A stretch of 64,000 nt of DNA from Equus caballus (lineage: Eukaryota; Chordata; Mammalia; Perissodactyla; Equidae): contig NC_091695.1 of the NCBI RefSeq assembly GCF_041296265.1, positions 39,265,001-39,329,000 of the forward strand, in the 5' to 3' direction. The notes under the pieces were generated by a model that saw nothing but the letters and a program-made list of their open reading frames with translations, did not search any database and was not told the origin of the DNA. A program made the position numbers and the translations under genes. This document shows positions 1 to 11,045 of the stretch, piece by piece. Position 1 is the first letter of the stretch; the number at the start of each line of letters is the position of its first letter.

Positions 1-1247
1 GCCACCCTGCTGTGTCCATCACGTATACCTGTGGGCCTAGCTGACTCCCGTGTTCCTGACCTGATCCCAGGGCAGGGGTTGATAAGTAAGGTTACTTGAG
101 GACAGAGTGCTTCCAGGGTCCACCTGTAGGTAAGCCGTGCAAAGAGGCTTAGGGTACCCAGGAGTATTTTCACAGCTCCGTCCTTGAGCTGTAGAGTGAG
201 GGCCTCTGTGTGTATCCTCCCCCAAGCCAGCTGTTTGACAGAGAGGGCCTCCTGGACACACGACATGACCACTTAGTGACATGGCCCAGAGGTCATGCAG
301 AGAATGGCCCCACGAGTGTCATTTGAGACAGTTCATTGGGTCAGTAAGCTTAAAAATAGCACTCTGTGTGATATTCTCCAAGTTGTGATATAGGAATTGT
401 GTACATCCTGTTCTTGCTCCTGCCATCTCTCTTTGGATGTTCCTTCTCTGGTTCCAAGGGTCCCCAGACAGGCGCTTCCATCCTGGCCCTTGGGAGAGCC
501 TTACCCGGTGGCAGGGCTGTCTCTCTCCCCTGCCCAGAAGCCTGTAGAGCGCTGGCTTCTCTGACTTGCCCTGTGGAACAGTTAGGCAAAAAGTGTTAGT
601 CAAGGCTCAGAGCTTCTCAGACTCTAACACCTGCTCCTTAAATCCCTAAACCCCACACGCTGTGAGTTCCAGGCCAGAGCCCTCAAGCCTGCCTCAGCAC
701 ATCTGAGGGCTGGGAGCCACTATTTCTGGCTAGTTGTGGGCAGTCACCTGGTCACTGTGCAAAGAGCAACTGTTTGCAGGAAGACAAGCCACTCGATTCT
801 TAGCACCCGGGGCATGGCAGTGAATTGGCATGGCTCCTGCCAGGCCCCCGAACCAAAACCACACGCCGCGTTGGCTCCTCCTGGCTCTGGGTGAGCCCTG
901 ACCCGGAGTTACTGGAGCTTCAAGGGCAGGGCCTGGCCACAGATGGGGGAGCGGCCAGGGAGCCTGCCCTAGGCCCAGCCTTCCCCTGGCTCCGGCTCGG
1001 AGGGTGTGAGCGCCTTGTACCTGGCTCTGGCCTGTGAGAAGAGCAGGAGAAAGCCTCAGCCAGAGCCTGAGGGTGGGAGGGACCCAGGGGACCCTGAAGC
1101 CCTGCCTGGGGATTTGGATTCTAATGTCTACTGGCTCCTCCTCCATGCACACAGTGTGAGTACGACACATGGGTGCCAGGTTGTGAGCCATCTTCAAGGC
1201 CCCTCAGGGAGCCTGCCCAGGTCCCCACTCAGAGGTCTGGCAGCAGT

Positions 1248-1272
1248 GGGGGGGGGGGGGGGGGGGGGGGGG
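1248..1272. repeat. Uninterrupted 25-G tract in copy A
   Basis: Twenty-five consecutive G. The same place in copy B (23616-23638) is interrupted by T and the local segment is 11 bases shorter. Such tracts mutate quickly and can form quadruplexes. An assembly error is possible. Confidence 0.9.
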
Positions 1273-2394
1273 CGGTGGTGGTTCTGGGCCAGCAGCAGCT
1301 CCCAGCTCATGCTGCTAGAAAGTATCAACTGAGACCAGATGTTTACCTCTGGGCTTGGCGCATGGCTATCCTGATGAGCAGGAAGCGGAGGTACAGCCTG
1401 TGCTGGCATCTGGCTGCAAGTCCCAGCAGGGCCCAGAAAACAGGTTGGAGGCCATGGGCGGGCCATTCTGATTCTTTCCATCCTGTTTGGCCACTGGGGG
1501 TCAGGCCACCGGCTCATGAGGTCAAGGGGTCAGCTCATGGGGCAGACCAGAGCTCAGCCTCCTCCCTCCACCCTGGGCTTCAGGCTCTGTGCTCGCTCAG
1601 GAAGCAGCCCCTGAGCACAGCAGATTTTCCCTGTGGGTGTGGTCCATTCTCTTCTGCCTCGGTGGCTCCTGGGGCTGACCCCTGCATTGACCCAGGACCC
1701 TCCCGGGAGGGCCTGGCAACTTCTGGATACTCCAGCTATTTTGTCCACTGGTCACGATGCCTAGGGCCTGTGAGTTTTTAGAGGATCTAAAAAAATGTCA
1801 TGGATTTACTGGCTCCAAAATATAAAGAGAAAATCTCAAAATAGTAATTAATAAATATTTATCTAGGTAATGTTACTGCAAATAGATTGTTGCAACTCAT
1901 TTCAACCATGATATAGTTATATGTAGATACAATAAAGTTTAAATCGTAGGAACCAAATCATAATTCTTCCTAGGATCAGAATTATTAAATTTATACAAGC
2001 CCCTTCAAAAGTTTACAGCCAAAATTACATTCATTATGAGAAGTTTATCTATTTGAATGTGTTTGATATAATATGGAGTGGGAACATCAAAACTAAGATT
2101 AGCGCCTCGTGTCCTGCTCGCCCAATATCCGCAGCTATGGCCATACCAGAGCACAGCCAACCGCAGAACAGGCAGCGTGGATCAGAGGGAAGAAATACTC
2201 CAGCTTTCCTCTCGTCCTATCCTCCAATCTATAGCCAGAACCTTCCACGGGCTAACCAACTGGCGTCCAGCCAGCAAGGGGGCCCAGGTTTCCTGGTCCT
2301 TAGAGGTCGGCCTCCTGAGGCACAAAACAGATCAGAGACAGGTGCAGAATGGATGGTTGGGTGAGTTCGAATATAGAATAACCAGCACATAACA

Positions 2395-2700
2395 GTATCG
2401 TTCTATATATTCAGCTCTGGATCTCGCTTTTCCCACTTAATACTATGTCTTGGATAGCTTTCAACTTTGGCACCTGTAGATACACTTGATTTTTCTCATG
2501 CTACACAATATCCCTTTGCAGGATGCAATCTCATCTTATATAATATAATGTAACCAGTACCATATTGACGGACACCTGGATTGTTTCTAGTTTTTGTCCT
2601 ATTACAAATCACACAGTGACCTACACACCTCCTTCTGTCCTGGGGGTTCTTTCTGTGGGAGAGACCCCTGGATTTAGACATGCTGCCATTGGTATTGACT
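2395..2700 (-). mobile_element. Old L1-type LINE fragment (copy A)
   Basis: The plus strand resembles the reverse complement of an L1 3' region (CACTTAATACTATGTCTTGG, CATATTGACGGACACCTGG, then TTGTTTCTAGTTTTTG). Strongly diverged; partner in copy B at 24752-25057. Confidence 0.5.
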
Positions 2701-3867
2701 TTCCCAAGCTCATCCGTTGCCACTGCAGACGGGTTGTTGATGGTGAATGTCAGGGCTGGGAGGCGGGAGGGTGTCAGGGGTGGGATTGTCAACTGTTCTG
2801 ATTTCCCACAGGGATCTTGGTCATTTTTCCAGTGCAAATTGGCCCTCAGCCCATAGATAGGACAGTAGCTGGTGTACTGAGAGTCAGCAGAGATGTTAAT
2901 GTGGGCTGCTGAGAGGCATCCTGGGGGCACACATCACCCACCCCCAGCTGTGGGTTGTACCCAGACACAAAGTGACCTGGCTTTTGCTGTTTGGAGGGTT
3001 TCAGGGAGGGGTGGGGGTGCGGCAGGCTTGACCTGCTGAGGATCTGAGCACTTTCTTGGCTCCCCACCGGGCAGGGCAGACTGAGCTGAAACTTGGGAGT
3101 GGGCGGGTGGAGCGGGGCCGGGAGCTGGGGATGTGCCTCCGGAGTCCGGGGCACCCAGCAGAACCAGCAGGTTCGTTGCTCTGGGGTAGGCTCCCTCCGA
3201 GGGGTGGGGACACTCAAGTTGATGGAAGTCCCTGTTCTGCAGGCTGGAAACTGGTTCCCCTCCGTTTCACAGGCCGGCTCTGCGGATTTGGGCAGCAGAT
3301 TTCGGGGTTGACAGCACATGACACGATGCACTTCTTGACCTTCCTCAGGAAGCTTCCTCACTTTCTTGCTTAATTCTGCAGGTTCTTTGTTCGGTGGCAA
3401 ATCACCCGCGTCCTGTCCTCCGTTTCTGCCCTCTCCCACCTTCCCTGTCCTGTGCTTGTTCCCACCCGTAGGCTTGGTAGGTCACCGCTGGGGCCCATCT
3501 GCCCCAGCACCCTCAGGGTGCTTTGCATGGGGCTCTCAGCTGTCATGGGGCACATGAGCCGACATGGTCAGCAGACGTGGGGCAGGGCCCCGCTCTGATG
3601 CTGGCCGGCCCAGCGGCTCTGCAGGGCTGCAACTGTCCTGTGCGCACAGGGAGCAGGGAGGGGAGACAGCTGCAGGCTCCTTCTGGCTCTTGGTCTGAGG
3701 CCCAGCGATACCTCACCCAGAGGAGCCTGGTGAGCCCCTGGCCCTGCGTCCCCCACCCAACGGCCTACGCTGTCCCCTCTTATCACCACCTCACCTTCGG
3801 TCCATCAGGGTGATTCAGGGTCCTCGAAGACAGGCGCTTAGGAAATGAAATAGAAGTTCCCTTTATC
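2701..3867. other. Non-coding unique sequence of copy A
   Basis: GC-rich sequence shared with copy B (25058-26224). Only short open frames with no familiar motifs, so nothing is annotated. Confidence 0.5.
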
Positions 3868-4086
3868 TGTCAATCTCTCTGGCATCTATCTATCATCTAT
3901 CTATCTATCAGGTATCTAGCTTTTTCTATCTATTTTTATAACTAACGTAGTTATATTCTATATTAATATATATTTTGTATCTAATATATATTACGTAATG
4001 TATATTTATCGCACATACATATATAAATATATAAAGATCGTATATTACATAGGATACATAATATACACTATAATGTTTATATTATA
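3868..4086. repeat. TCTA microsatellite grading into AT-rich repeat (copy A)
   Basis: Runs of ATCTATCTATC followed by TATATTAATATATATTTTG-type sequence. It borders the ERE SINE at 4087. Partner in copy B at 26225-26443 with small differences. Confidence 0.85.
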
Positions 4087-4350
4087 GGGGGCCGGCCCGG
4101 TGGCATAGTAGTTAAGTTCGTGTGCTCCTCTTCGGTGGCCCGGGGTTTGCTGGTCAGATCCTGGGTGTGGACCTACACACCTCTCATCAAGCCATGCTGT
4201 GGTGGTGTCCCACATAGAAGAACTAGAAGGGCTTACAACGAGGATAAACAACTATGTACTAGGGCTTTGGGGAGAAAGAAAAAAGGAAGATTGGCAACAG
4301 ATGTTAGCTCAGGGCCAATCTTCCTCACCAAGAAAAAAAAAAGCATAACA
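4087..4350 (+). mobile_element. ERE SINE (copy A)
   Basis: Head GGGGCCGGCCCGGTGGCATA, then TAGTTAAGTTCGTGTGC (tRNA-like region), middle CCATGCTGTGGTGGTGTCCC, tail GCAACAGATGTTAGCTCAGG and CCAATCTTCCTCACC plus an A run. The insert with ACTAGAAGGGCTTACAACG marks one ERE subfamily. Confidence 0.95.
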
Positions 4351-5057
4351 AAAAGAACCTGGTGTTATGATTCATTAGAAAAAAGTTTATGTTATAACTA
4401 AAATAAAATGTAATTTCAGTCTCAAGCCTTCAGTCTGCTAAGGGGATAGAAACTTAGTCTCTGTCATCTTGGGGACCCCCTCTCCAGGGTTGTGCCTATC
4501 TTTCAGGGGGCTTGTGCGGAACCAAGGAGTTGGCAGGATTTGTGTTGGTGAAGGCATCTGGTACTTGATATCTATCACCTGTCACCAGCCTGTCCCTTGT
4601 TTGCCATCAGTCTGTGTGGGCCGCTCCTGAGTGGTCCCTCGACATCATCCACAGGCCTCCAGTTCACTGGCTTTCTCTGCCACCTCGGGGCCACTCCTGG
4701 CTGCACAGGAATCCTGCTGCTGCTCCCACGCTGTCCTGGGGCCTGGAAGTTCTGCAGTGACACCTCCGAAGGCCTGTATCATGCTCCCATTTCTTCTTGA
4801 AGGGTTCTGCCCTCTGCTCCCAGATTCTTCAAACCCATCTGGGGACTGCCACCTCACTAAGGCTTGGTCTCTCCAGTGGCTTACCTGGGGGATTTGATGC
4901 CTGGAGAAGATAATTTTTTACTGCTTCCCTACTCTAGACAACAAAAATTATTCTCAGTAATAGCTGTGAAATAAAATGAACAAAAATACAGGTCAGAAAA
5001 GAAAGGCAGATGGTGATCATTTATTTATATATTCATGAAGATCATTTCTTTTATTGA

Positions 5058-5095
5058 AATACACACACACACACATGTGTGTGTATATATATAAA
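5058..5095. repeat. CA/TG and TA microsatellite (copy A)
   Basis: ACACACACACACACACATG followed by TGTGTGTATATATATA. Copy B (27415-27450) has a shorter CA run. Confidence 0.9.
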
Positions 5096-5965
5096 ACCAT
5101 GCCAGTAAAAATAAAGATATTAGAGCACACACAAATAGGCACACATTAAAACACAACTATTTATTAATAGTTTGTAGATTTCCCTAACGAAATTTGATAC
5201 TTTGGTTATAGTCCGATATATTAATATTTCATGTAAATAATTATCAAACTATATTCACCAATAAGTGAATTTTATTAAACCAAAATGTCTGCCAAAGGTA
5301 AAATGTAAGCAATTGCTCAACTGTACCACTGATATAATGTTTTATTGTTTTGATTTGTCCTTTAGTTCTAAAACAATCAACTGAAAAAGACTACGTTTGA
5401 ACTTCAAAGATACTAAAATTCTATAAAAGATTTTATGTACGAACTAAAATTTTCACTTTTCCAATAAAAGTATTACACCTTATACTCTTTTACTATTTAC
5501 AATTTTAAAACTCAAATAAAACCTCCAAGTGGCCTCACAGGATGACAGAAGCGCAGCAACTCAAGTTCTGTTTCGTGGTCTTTACAACCACGGTGCTTTC
5601 GTCGTTTACTTTGAATTTACGGTTTGAACGCAGGAAGAAGTAGCTCACAGGAGCCAAGTCTGAGGCCCGTTCCAAGGATTCTGCACCTTTGTGAACCGAC
5701 TCTTGACACAAACGTGGCAGAGACCAGCTGTGTGACTGGGAGTTCTCAGAAATACTGTCCACACAGAATATAATGTTTATTAAAAGATAAGCCATAAACG
5801 TGCTCATTTGGAGCTTACATCTATGTTATGAAAACTCAACTGTGACCACAGCAAATGCGTAAAACTCTGGGGAGTTTGTAGGTTGGAGTATTTTGTCACT
5901 GACGTTTAGAATTGCTGGCACCTGGTGATAGTAAAAAGCATACTGACTTTTAGTCAGTCTTAATC

Positions 5966-6217
5966 GTTGTTTTTATTTATTTATTTTTTTGGTGAGGAAG
6001 ATTGGCCCTGAGCAAACATCTGTTGCCAATCTTCTTCTTTTTGTTAGAGGAAGATTGTCAGTGACCTAATATCTGTGGCAATCTTCCTCTATTTTATGTG
6101 GGATGCCGCCACTGTGTGGCTTGACGAGCAGTGCTATGTCCCGGCCCGGGGTACGAACCTACGAACCCCAGGCTGCTGAAGCTTGGGGACTCAAGCACTG
6201 CACCACCGGGCCGGCCC
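5966..6217 (-). mobile_element. ERE SINE, minus strand (copy A)
   Basis: The plus strand shows the A-tail complement (TTTATTTATTTTTTTGG), GAGGAAGATTGGCCCTGAGC twice in degenerate form, and ends CACCACCGGGCCGGCCC, the complement of the SINE head. Confidence 0.95.
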
Positions 6218-7428
6218 TTAACCATTGTTTTTAAATCCTTTTACTGCCTGTTCCTGGAGTGGGCGGCAGGCAGGCTGCTGGTTTCTGCGGGGACCACCAA
6301 CCTGAGGTAATACTTGCTTTTCACATTCCGGCCTCCCTGAGAATCCTTTCCTAGGCCAGGGGTGCTGTGGGGGCTCTGGAAGTCTGGCTGTTACACGAAA
6401 CGAGCGCCTGGAGGTCTTTCCATTCCTGGGAAGGTCTAGGATTCTGAACTGCATAAGCCAGGAAAAGACGCCCTCTTTCTCTGCCTTCCCAGGGCCACCT
6501 GAATCAGAGGCAGAGCCAAGAGAAGAAAGAAAAATAAGAGAGAAATAATAGGTTACTGTTTCAAAAACTTCCCATGGCAAGTGGACGGCTTGGGAGGAAT
6601 CTCCTCTGCTTGTGCCCCTGGGAGCTGGGCAGGCGCAGGGCGGCTGCACCCTACCGTGGTGGCGAGGCCCAGGTGAGGTCCTTTCTGTCTCTTTAGCCCC
6701 AGACAGCTGGGAAGAGGCCAGGCTGCCCAGGCCTGAGATGGCCGGGTGGTTCTTGGGAGTGCCTTCAGCTTGCCCTAAATCTGAACTCCGGGGAATTCTA
6801 CTTCTATCCTCTGGAAGGGCCAGGAGGAGCATCAGCTCCACCCTCTGAGCTCTGGAGACGGGGTCTCAGGCCCAGAGAGATGCTGTAGTTAGCAGAGGTG
6901 GCCTAGCATGTTAGGGGCAGAGGAAGCACTTGAACCCGGCCCTGCGGCGCTCTGCCCACGAGCCTTCCCGCTGTGCTGAAGCGGAGAGCACAGCCTGGCT
7001 CCTGCTGTTTATTGCTCATCTCTAAACACACCCAATATTGTATGAGCAAACACGGTTAAATGCATGTGTGCTCTGAATTTCATGGGCCCTTGGCGCTTGT
7101 AAAAATGCTGAAAAACAACCACTCCTGGCTGTAATTCACTTTTCTCTAAAATCACTGGTGGCTCTTTTCTGGGTGGGTTCAGAAGGCCAGGAGATAAGAT
7201 AACTAGAGACCACGCGTCCCTCAGTCCCAGAGGCTGGAGATGGAGATGCCCTGGCCAGGCAGGGACAACTGTGAGCAGCCTGTCCCCAGTGGCCCCGGAG
7301 AGGCCTGTGACAGACAGGTGGCCTGACCTGAAGGGACAGAAAGTGTGGGGGTTGCGTTCTTGGGGCTCTGGCTCAGCATCGGGTTCATGTCCAAGGTTAA
7401 TTAAGGTCCACGTTGCCCCGCTGAGGTC

Positions 7429-8150
7429 TGATGAGGGGTCGGTGAGCCGAGGAGTCGAAAGAAAGATTTCTTAGACTCTCAAGATCTGGCAGTAGTGCTC
7501 TTTTATTTAGAGAATAGTGTGGAATAGCATGGGGACAGGACCCATGGGCAGTCAGAGCTTCTGCTGCCGCCGCTTCTGCTGCCCCCGCTGGCATGGGGAC
7601 AGAACCCATGGGCAGGCAGAGCTGGTGCGTGGGGACAGGACCCACGGGCAGTCAGAGCTCCTGCTGCTGCCCCGAGTTGAGGGTTAGGGCTAATTTTATA
7701 AGGCATAGGTATGTGATTCATCTCTTTACAAGACAAAGGAAAGAACATGAAAAAAAGTTAAAATGGTATCAGTGCGGCTGGGGTCTGGTCATTGGGTGAT
7801 CCCATGACTTTTAGCCAAGAATCAAATCGGATTAAGTAAAGGTTAGAAAGGTTAGACGCCACCACCCTAAACCAGTTACATGAGATTGCCAGACAGCAAC
7901 CAACTTAAGTTCTTGCCTTCCCCATTAAGAGCTTCTAGAGATAAGACCATTCCCCCTTCTTCCTGGCACAGAGAGGGAGGCATCTTCACAGATAGAGGTT
8001 TCCCTTAGAAATGTAAATGTTTCCCAACAAAGGGGCAAAACAAATTCCACTCCTTGGAGCCTGAATCTCATCTGTAGTTTTAAAACTAACCAGCCTAAAA
8101 ATCCTCATCATAAGCCATTTTAAAATTAAGCAGCCTAAAAATCCTCATCA
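7429..8150 (-). mobile_element. Solo LTR of an endogenous retrovirus, only in copy A
   Basis: 722 bases starting TGATGAGG and ending CCTCATCA, a perfect 8-base inverted repeat, flanked by the 5-base duplication AGGTC (7424-7428 and 8151-8155). Copy B has the empty site with one AGGTC at 29770-29774. On the minus strand it shows a TATA-like CTTATAAAAT and an AATAAA near the far end, so it is oriented minus. A GC-rich repeated CCCATGGG segment sits inside. It looks whole as a single LTR with no internal region. Family not assigned. It is younger than the duplication, or was lost from B by an unlikely precise event. Confidence 0.93.
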
Positions 8151-8155
8151 AGGTC

Positions 8156-8732
8156 CATTCTCCCCAGAGCAGCCAGAATGACCTTTTTAAAAATGTAAAT
8201 CAGATTACGTCATTTCTCTGTTAAACCCTTCTTGGCTTCCCACAACACTTAGAATAAAATCCAAAAATCTTACCTGGTCCATGCGACCCGGCGTGACCTG
8301 TCTTCAACCTTCTCTCAGGTCCCACCCTGTGTCACTCCCCTCTCACTCAGTATCCTGTCGCCTCCTTTCCTGCAGGGTACACAGAGCCCAGGCCACCTCC
8401 AGGCCTTAGCTCCTGCGTGCCCTCTGCCTGGACACTCCACTGCAGATTATTTTCAGATTGCGCCTTCTCTCATCATCATACAGGTGTCGCCTCATGCATC
8501 CCCTCTGCGGATAAGCCTGCCCTGGTCACTGTGTCCCCCTCCTCAGTCAGTCCGGGTCCAGAATCTGGCTTTCTTGCCTTCAGAGCCTTTGTCACCGTCG
8601 AAATGCTCTTGTTGACATGTTTATCTGTTTATTACCTGTCTCCCCCCTAGAATGTGAGCTCCACGCTCACCTCTGGTTCTCCAGGGCCCAGCACACAGTC
8701 AGTACTTATTAAATATTTGTTGAATGAATAAA
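8156..8732 (+). mobile_element. L2 LINE 3' fragment (copy A)
   Basis: Typical L2 order: CAGCCAGAATGACC, ATTTCTCTGTTAAACCC, TTGGCTTCCCACA, then CCTAGAATGTGAGCTCCACG and TTAAATATTTGTTGAATGAA at the end. No coding capacity. Confidence 0.8.
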
Positions 8733-9054
8733 CAAGGCTCTGAGCCTTTCACCCTTCGGCCCCAAGCCCCTGCTCCAGCCTCACTTCCAGGTGTGCTGGA
8801 GCATTCGTGGGAGGCTGCGTATAGCACCCAGGCCCACCCCTGGGGTCTGGCCTCAGCAATTTCTGGCCTCCCGAAATGCACTCAGCTGTCTTGCCCCATC
8901 TCCACCTGCTGAAATCCTTCTTACCTTCAAGACCAAAGGCAGCCCACAAAGTCTCCTCTCACCTCTTCAGGGACAGTATGTCATTGACAGTGCCAACAGC
9001 AGCCATGACTCACACCTCCCCTCTTCCCGGCACCTTGCTGATGCCCTCTCTCAT

Positions 9055-9185
9055 TTAACCTTCACAAGAACCCTCTGAGGTAGGTACTATTCCTGTCCCC
9101 ATTTCAAAGATGGGGAAACTGAGGCCCAGAAAGTCGCCCAAGCTCTCCTAGTCAGCAAGTAGAGGAGTTAGGATCTAAACCCAGG
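9055..9185 (-). mobile_element. MIR SINE fragment (copy A)
   Basis: The plus strand reads the MIR complement: CTCTGAGGTAGGTACTATTC, ATGGGGAAACTGAGGCCCAG, AGTCAGCAAGTAGAGG. Confidence 0.85.
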
Positions 9186-9525
9186 GCGGCTGACCCCAAC
9201 CCATGACCTGCACCCTCTCTGCTGAGCCTGCCTCCCTCTGGCCCCACCTCGCCTCTCCCCTCACTTGCAGCACTGGTCCCTGCAGTCTGTCTGGAGCGAC
9301 CCGAGATCCCGCTGACATCCCCATCTCGAGGCTCCGAGCCCTCCTCGCTGTTCCTGGAACCTTGGCATGCTGTGCATCTCCACCACTGTTGCCGAGTGGG
9401 ATTGAAAATAATTTTAGCCCTCTCTCCCCACCTCAAGCCTCTGCCCTTTCTGGGGTGGTGGAGGCGAGGCACCCTTTTTTCCCCCTTTATCTTTTATTTT
9501 ATTAATTATTTTTGACAATAAAAAT

Positions 9526-9557
9526 TGATTCCAGGGGTCGGATGTGTGGCTTGGTGG
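9526..9557 (+). mobile_element. Head fragment of an ERE SINE cut off by an LTR (copy A)
   Basis: GGGGTCGGATGTGTGGCTTG is the start of the same SINE that is complete at 31154-31390 in copy B. Here it stops where the LTR begins, and the rest is not found downstream. Confidence 0.85.
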
Positions 9558-10283
9558 TGTGGGGACCTGGAATTGGCCACCCCAAGATATGTCTCTTTTG
9601 CATCAGGATTATTTGATGCTGATTGTTTTTGATAAACTGTGACAGGGAAGGAGGCTCTGAGGAATGGAACTAGCCCTTCGTTGGGACACATTCACATTTG
9701 TAAGGTAAATCTCTATCTGTAAAGGTGCCTCCCTCTCTGCATCAGGAAGAAGAAAGGAGATGACCTTCTCTCTAGAAACTCTTAATCAATACCAAAGGCA
9801 AAGACTTAAATCTGCATTTTATTGTGCTAGTCTGGTAACCTGCTGTAACTGACTTCCCTCCCCCTCCCAACGCTGGCATTTCTTTAAGGATTAAGCATCT
9901 TTCCTTAGGCTAGGAACTGATTGCTGGGCTCACCTGTGACCACCCATCTCCAGACAATCGACTTGCCTCCGGCTACGCCCTCTGAGATAGCAGACCATTA
10001 CCTGCTGTGTCCATGAAGCACTGTTCTGACAGGGCAATCTTGTGACTATTGTGGGAGGGACTTTTCAATCACATGTGAAACACCCTGTTTGGGGGTATAC
10101 AACCACTATGTGCACCCCGCTTCTTCGGTGCCCTTTCCTCCTTCTGGAAGAAAGGCCCCGGGCCATGGTTCCTCATAAAGCTTTGTTTAATTTTCTCTTG
10201 TTATTCTGTCTCACGTGAATTTAATTCATTCTCCGGCCAGACGAACCCACATTTGGGAAGAGGAAATGTCTTCCTCCCCTACA
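9558..10283 (+). mobile_element. LTR of an endogenous retrovirus (class I-like)
   Basis: Starts TGTGGGGACC, ends CCTCCCCTACA, followed by GTTTTGGCACAGTCAGCAGG in the primer-binding-site position. About 726 bases. It is related to the LTR at 63471-63974 (shared GCCACCCCAA, CTCTTGTTA-TCTGTCT and GTCTTCCTCCCCTACA blocks). Class I is my best guess. Confidence 0.8.
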
Positions 10284-11045
10284 GTTTTGGCACAGTCAGC
10301 AGGATGAAATTTACCTGGCTGGACACTGCTTGCTCCTGGACTGCTGTGGCCGAGAGATCCCGGACCCCTGACGAGAGCCGGCAAAAGGTAAGAGTTCTTA
10401 CCACTTCAGTCTCCCGGATCTCTGCCTGCAGGCTCCAATGGAAGCAAGAGTGGTGAGTTTTTGCTCTTCTAAATTTAGATTAGCAGGAGAAAATGTTGGT
10501 GAGGCTAGCTTCTTGGATTCAGCGATTGTAGGATTTGAGTACTCACTGGTTGTAGATCCTTTTCCTCCCAGAGATAGACTTTTCCTTGTCTCTGTCTTTT
10601 TGTTTGTCATAAGACACAGGCGTCTCTATAAGCCTGTTGTCTGGGCTTTTTGTCTTGTTCTATATCTTGAGAGCTTGGTTTTGTGACCTTTCTGGTCTCT
10701 GCCATCGGAGGATGCATGTACCGGCACGCATCTTGGCGGCCAGTCACATAGACTGGGGCTCTGGGAAAGTTTAGATGTCTTGAGAGCTTGGCTCTCTTTG
10801 TCTGGCTATGTAAGCTCTCGGGGAAGTTTGTCATAAGAGGTCCCAGTTGCTTTCATAGGGGGCCTTTGTTGTCTGAACCTTTGTTGCTTACTGTGCAATG
10901 AAGGTCTTTACTTTCTTAGGCTATTTTTGGGAGTGAATTTTCTGGATCTCTTTTGGGGACGCCTCTTTGTCCTTGGTTAAGCTTTGGTTGAGTTGCTGTT
11001 AAGATCCTATTCGTCAAATCGGCCAGATGCTGGCTCATTTACATT
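10284..11045 (+). mobile_element. Probable ERV leader region after the LTR
   Basis: Directly follows the LTR and lies before an L1 piece. T/G-rich sequence of the kind found between a 5' LTR and gag; no gag, pol or env is recognised. The element is broken and mostly missing. Confidence 0.5.

Larger units (their letters stand above)
1..9559. repeat. Segmental duplication copy A
   Basis: Collinear with 22369-31179. In the first 600 aligned bases I count 5 substitutions and no gaps. The main length differences are a 722-bp solo LTR present only here (7429-8150), a longer G tract at 1248, and small indels near 7400. It contains two ERE SINEs, an L2, a MIR and microsatellites, each with a partner in copy B. 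Outside repeats I recognise no gene. The left boundary lies outside the window; homology ends on the right at an LTR edge inside an ERE SINE. Confidence 0.97.

Noticed and set aside
730-1197. 155-codon open frame on the minus strand, preserved in copy B (23098-23565)
   Set aside because: Preservation follows from recent duplication. Composition is that of GC-rich non-coding DNA and no domain or splice pattern is seen.
2496-2930. 144-codon minus-strand open frame, conserved in both duplicons
   Set aside because: It overlaps an old LINE-like fragment and its conservation is only the duplication.
3868-4060. Regularly spaced short repeats that could suggest an array
   Set aside because: Simple TCTA/TA microsatellite with no spacers; no CRISPR structure in a mammalian genome.
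4087-4160. tRNA-like sequence with A/B-box features
   Set aside because: It is the tRNA-derived head of an ERE SINE; no intact cloverleaf. The same applies to the other ERE heads.
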